NCBI RefSeq assembly: GCF_000024465.1
Contig: NC_014010.1
Location: forward strand, 620,001 to 684,000
DNA length: 64,000 bases
Direction of reading: 5' to 3'
Source: Candidatus Puniceispirillum marinum IMCC1322
GTDB lineage: Bacteria > Pseudomonadota > Alphaproteobacteria > Puniceispirillales > Puniceispirillaceae
Below the pieces are notes generated by a model that was not told the origin of the DNA, did not search any database, and saw nothing but the letters and a program-made list of their open reading frames with translations. This document shows positions 63,216 to 64,000 of the stretch, piece by piece (position 1 is the stretch's first letter; each line of letters opens with the position of its first letter). Made by a program: the position numbers and the translations under genes.

Positions 63216-64000
63216 ATGGCTGAAGAACAAACCAACATAAAACCCTTTCCAACTGGCGTATCTGGCACTGGCCCGACCCGGCAAATGCCACATAATTTGC
63301 CAGCCGAGCAAAATCTGCTTGGCGCGTTGTTGCTTGATAACAGTGTGATGGAGCGCATTGACGACCGTCTGCGCGCCGAACATTTTTACGATCCCCTTCA
63401 TGGGCGTATTTTCCAGACAATCATGCGGATGATCGAACGTGGGCAACTGGCGAATCCGGTAACGCTGAAAAGCTTTTTCACCGGCAGTGATGAATTCCCG
63501 GATTCGGACACCCAGAATTACCTTACAGATCTTGCCGATGGTGTTATCAGCATCAGTCAGGCACCCGATTATGCCCATACCATCCATGAGGCGCATCTGC
63601 GCCGTGAATTGATCCTGATCAGCGATCAGGTCATAACTGATGCAATCCAGCCTGAAGTCGATACCCCGGCATCAACCCAGATTGAAACGGCCGAAGCACA
63701 TTTGTTCCGTCTCGCTGAAAATGATACAGCCAGCACCGGATTACGCGGATTTGATACCATTGTCGCTGCCAGTGTTAATCAGGCAGATCTTGCGCGTAAG
63801 AATGATGGACATCTGTCAGGCTCCAGCACTGGTTTAACCGATCTGAATAATCTCTTGGGTGGTTTACAGCGGTCGGATCTGATCATTCTGGCTGGTCGTC
63901 CCGCAATGGGTAAAACCGCACTGGCAACGAATATCGCCTTTCATGCCGCAACAACGACAAAGACAGGTGAAGTCGCCAGTCCGGTTGCCTTTTTCTCACT
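63216..64000 (+). CDS. dnaB: replicative DNA helicase DnaB (5' part, cut by window end)
   Basis: 261 complete codons are visible. It begins MAEEQTNIKPFPTGVSG. The DnaB N-terminal domain follows: PHNLPAEQNLLGALLLDNSV and LRAEHFYDPLHGRIFQTI. The linker and RecA-like domain start with TGLTDLNNLLGGLQ and the Walker A motif AGRPAMGKTALA (about residue 228). The frame is still open at base 64000. No Shine-Dalgarno is evident before the ATG at 63216. Confidence 0.95.
   Translation, partial: MAEEQTNIKPFPTGVSGTGPTRQMPHNLPAEQNLLGALLLDNSVMERIDDRLRAEHFYDPLHGRIFQTIMRMIERGQLANPVTLKSFFTGSDEFPDSDTQNYLTDLADGVISISQAPDYAHTIHEAHLRRELILISDQVITDAIQPEVDTPASTQIETAEAHLFRLAENDTASTGLRGFDTIVAASVNQADLARKNDGHLSGSSTGLTDLNNLLGGLQRSDLIILAGRPAMGKTALATNIAFHAATTTKTGEVASPVAFFS

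Noticed and set aside
1-64000. CRISPR array, insertion sequence or prophage
   Set aside because: No regularly spaced repeats, transposase or phage structural gene was seen; accessory genes are interleaved with normal chromosomal operons.

Overview
The window looks like a chromosomal segment of a free-living marine alphaproteobacterium. By eye the base composition is near half GC. The gene orders gatCAB / ruvX-pyrB-pyrC'-plsY-dprA-topA-rnr-rpmG, pepA / lptFG-surA-pdxA-rsmA, fabD-fabG-acpP-fabF-mltG-gmk and rpsF-rpsR-rplI-dnaB are typical of that class. The aa3-oxidase subunit IV, EipB, HdaA and DUF2066 homologues point the same way. A SAR116-like (Puniceispirillum-type) genome is my best guess, but this is inference from gene content only. 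No rRNA, CRISPR array, insertion sequence or prophage was seen. There is one tRNA, tRNA-Ser(GCU).

Layout. 1-11.6 kb is accessory metabolism: a Tas-like aldo/keto reductase, HIT and DUF952 proteins, an aromatic-ring monooxygenase with an extradiol dioxygenase, a DUF2244 protein, a tungstate importer (tupB-tupC-tupA), an MFS carrier, a TauE/SafE exporter, a fatty acid desaturase and YaaA. 11.8-22 kb is an organic-nitrogen block: an M20 carbamoylase-type hydrolase, a large-subunit homologue of N,N-dimethylformamidase, an amidase-signature hydrolase, and a complete oligopeptide-type ABC importer in the order binding protein, two permeases, fused double ATPase. 22.2-27 kb holds a second aldo/keto reductase, a small membrane protein, an FNR-like regulator with an unusual C-terminal cysteine cluster and its own FNR box, tRNA-Ser, and a two-gene ABC-2 exporter with a degenerate ATPase signature.

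27-40 kb is housekeeping: GatCAB amidotransferase, then RuvX, PyrB with a metal-ligand-less dihydroorotase homologue, PlsY, DprA, TopA, RNase R and L33. 40-50.6 kb mixes a degenerate ROK protein, EipB, RNase D, an SDR lacking the usual Tyr/Lys pair, HdaA, a DUF2066 protein, PurM/PurN, an aa3-oxidase subunit IV, Ndk, HolC and PepA. 50.7-56.1 kb is an envelope/outer-membrane operon (lptF, lptG, surA, pdxA, rsmA) from which lptD is missing at its usual place. 56.1-61.4 kb is the gmk-mltG-fab cluster on the minus strand. 61.6-64 kb is rpsF-rpsR-rplI followed by the 5' part of dnaB, cut by the window end.

The features most worth following are the FNR-type regulator with its self-box and overlapping palindrome, the ROK homologue that has lost the kinase motifs, the amide-nitrogen block with a DMFase large subunit but no small subunit, and the lptG-surA junction without lptD.
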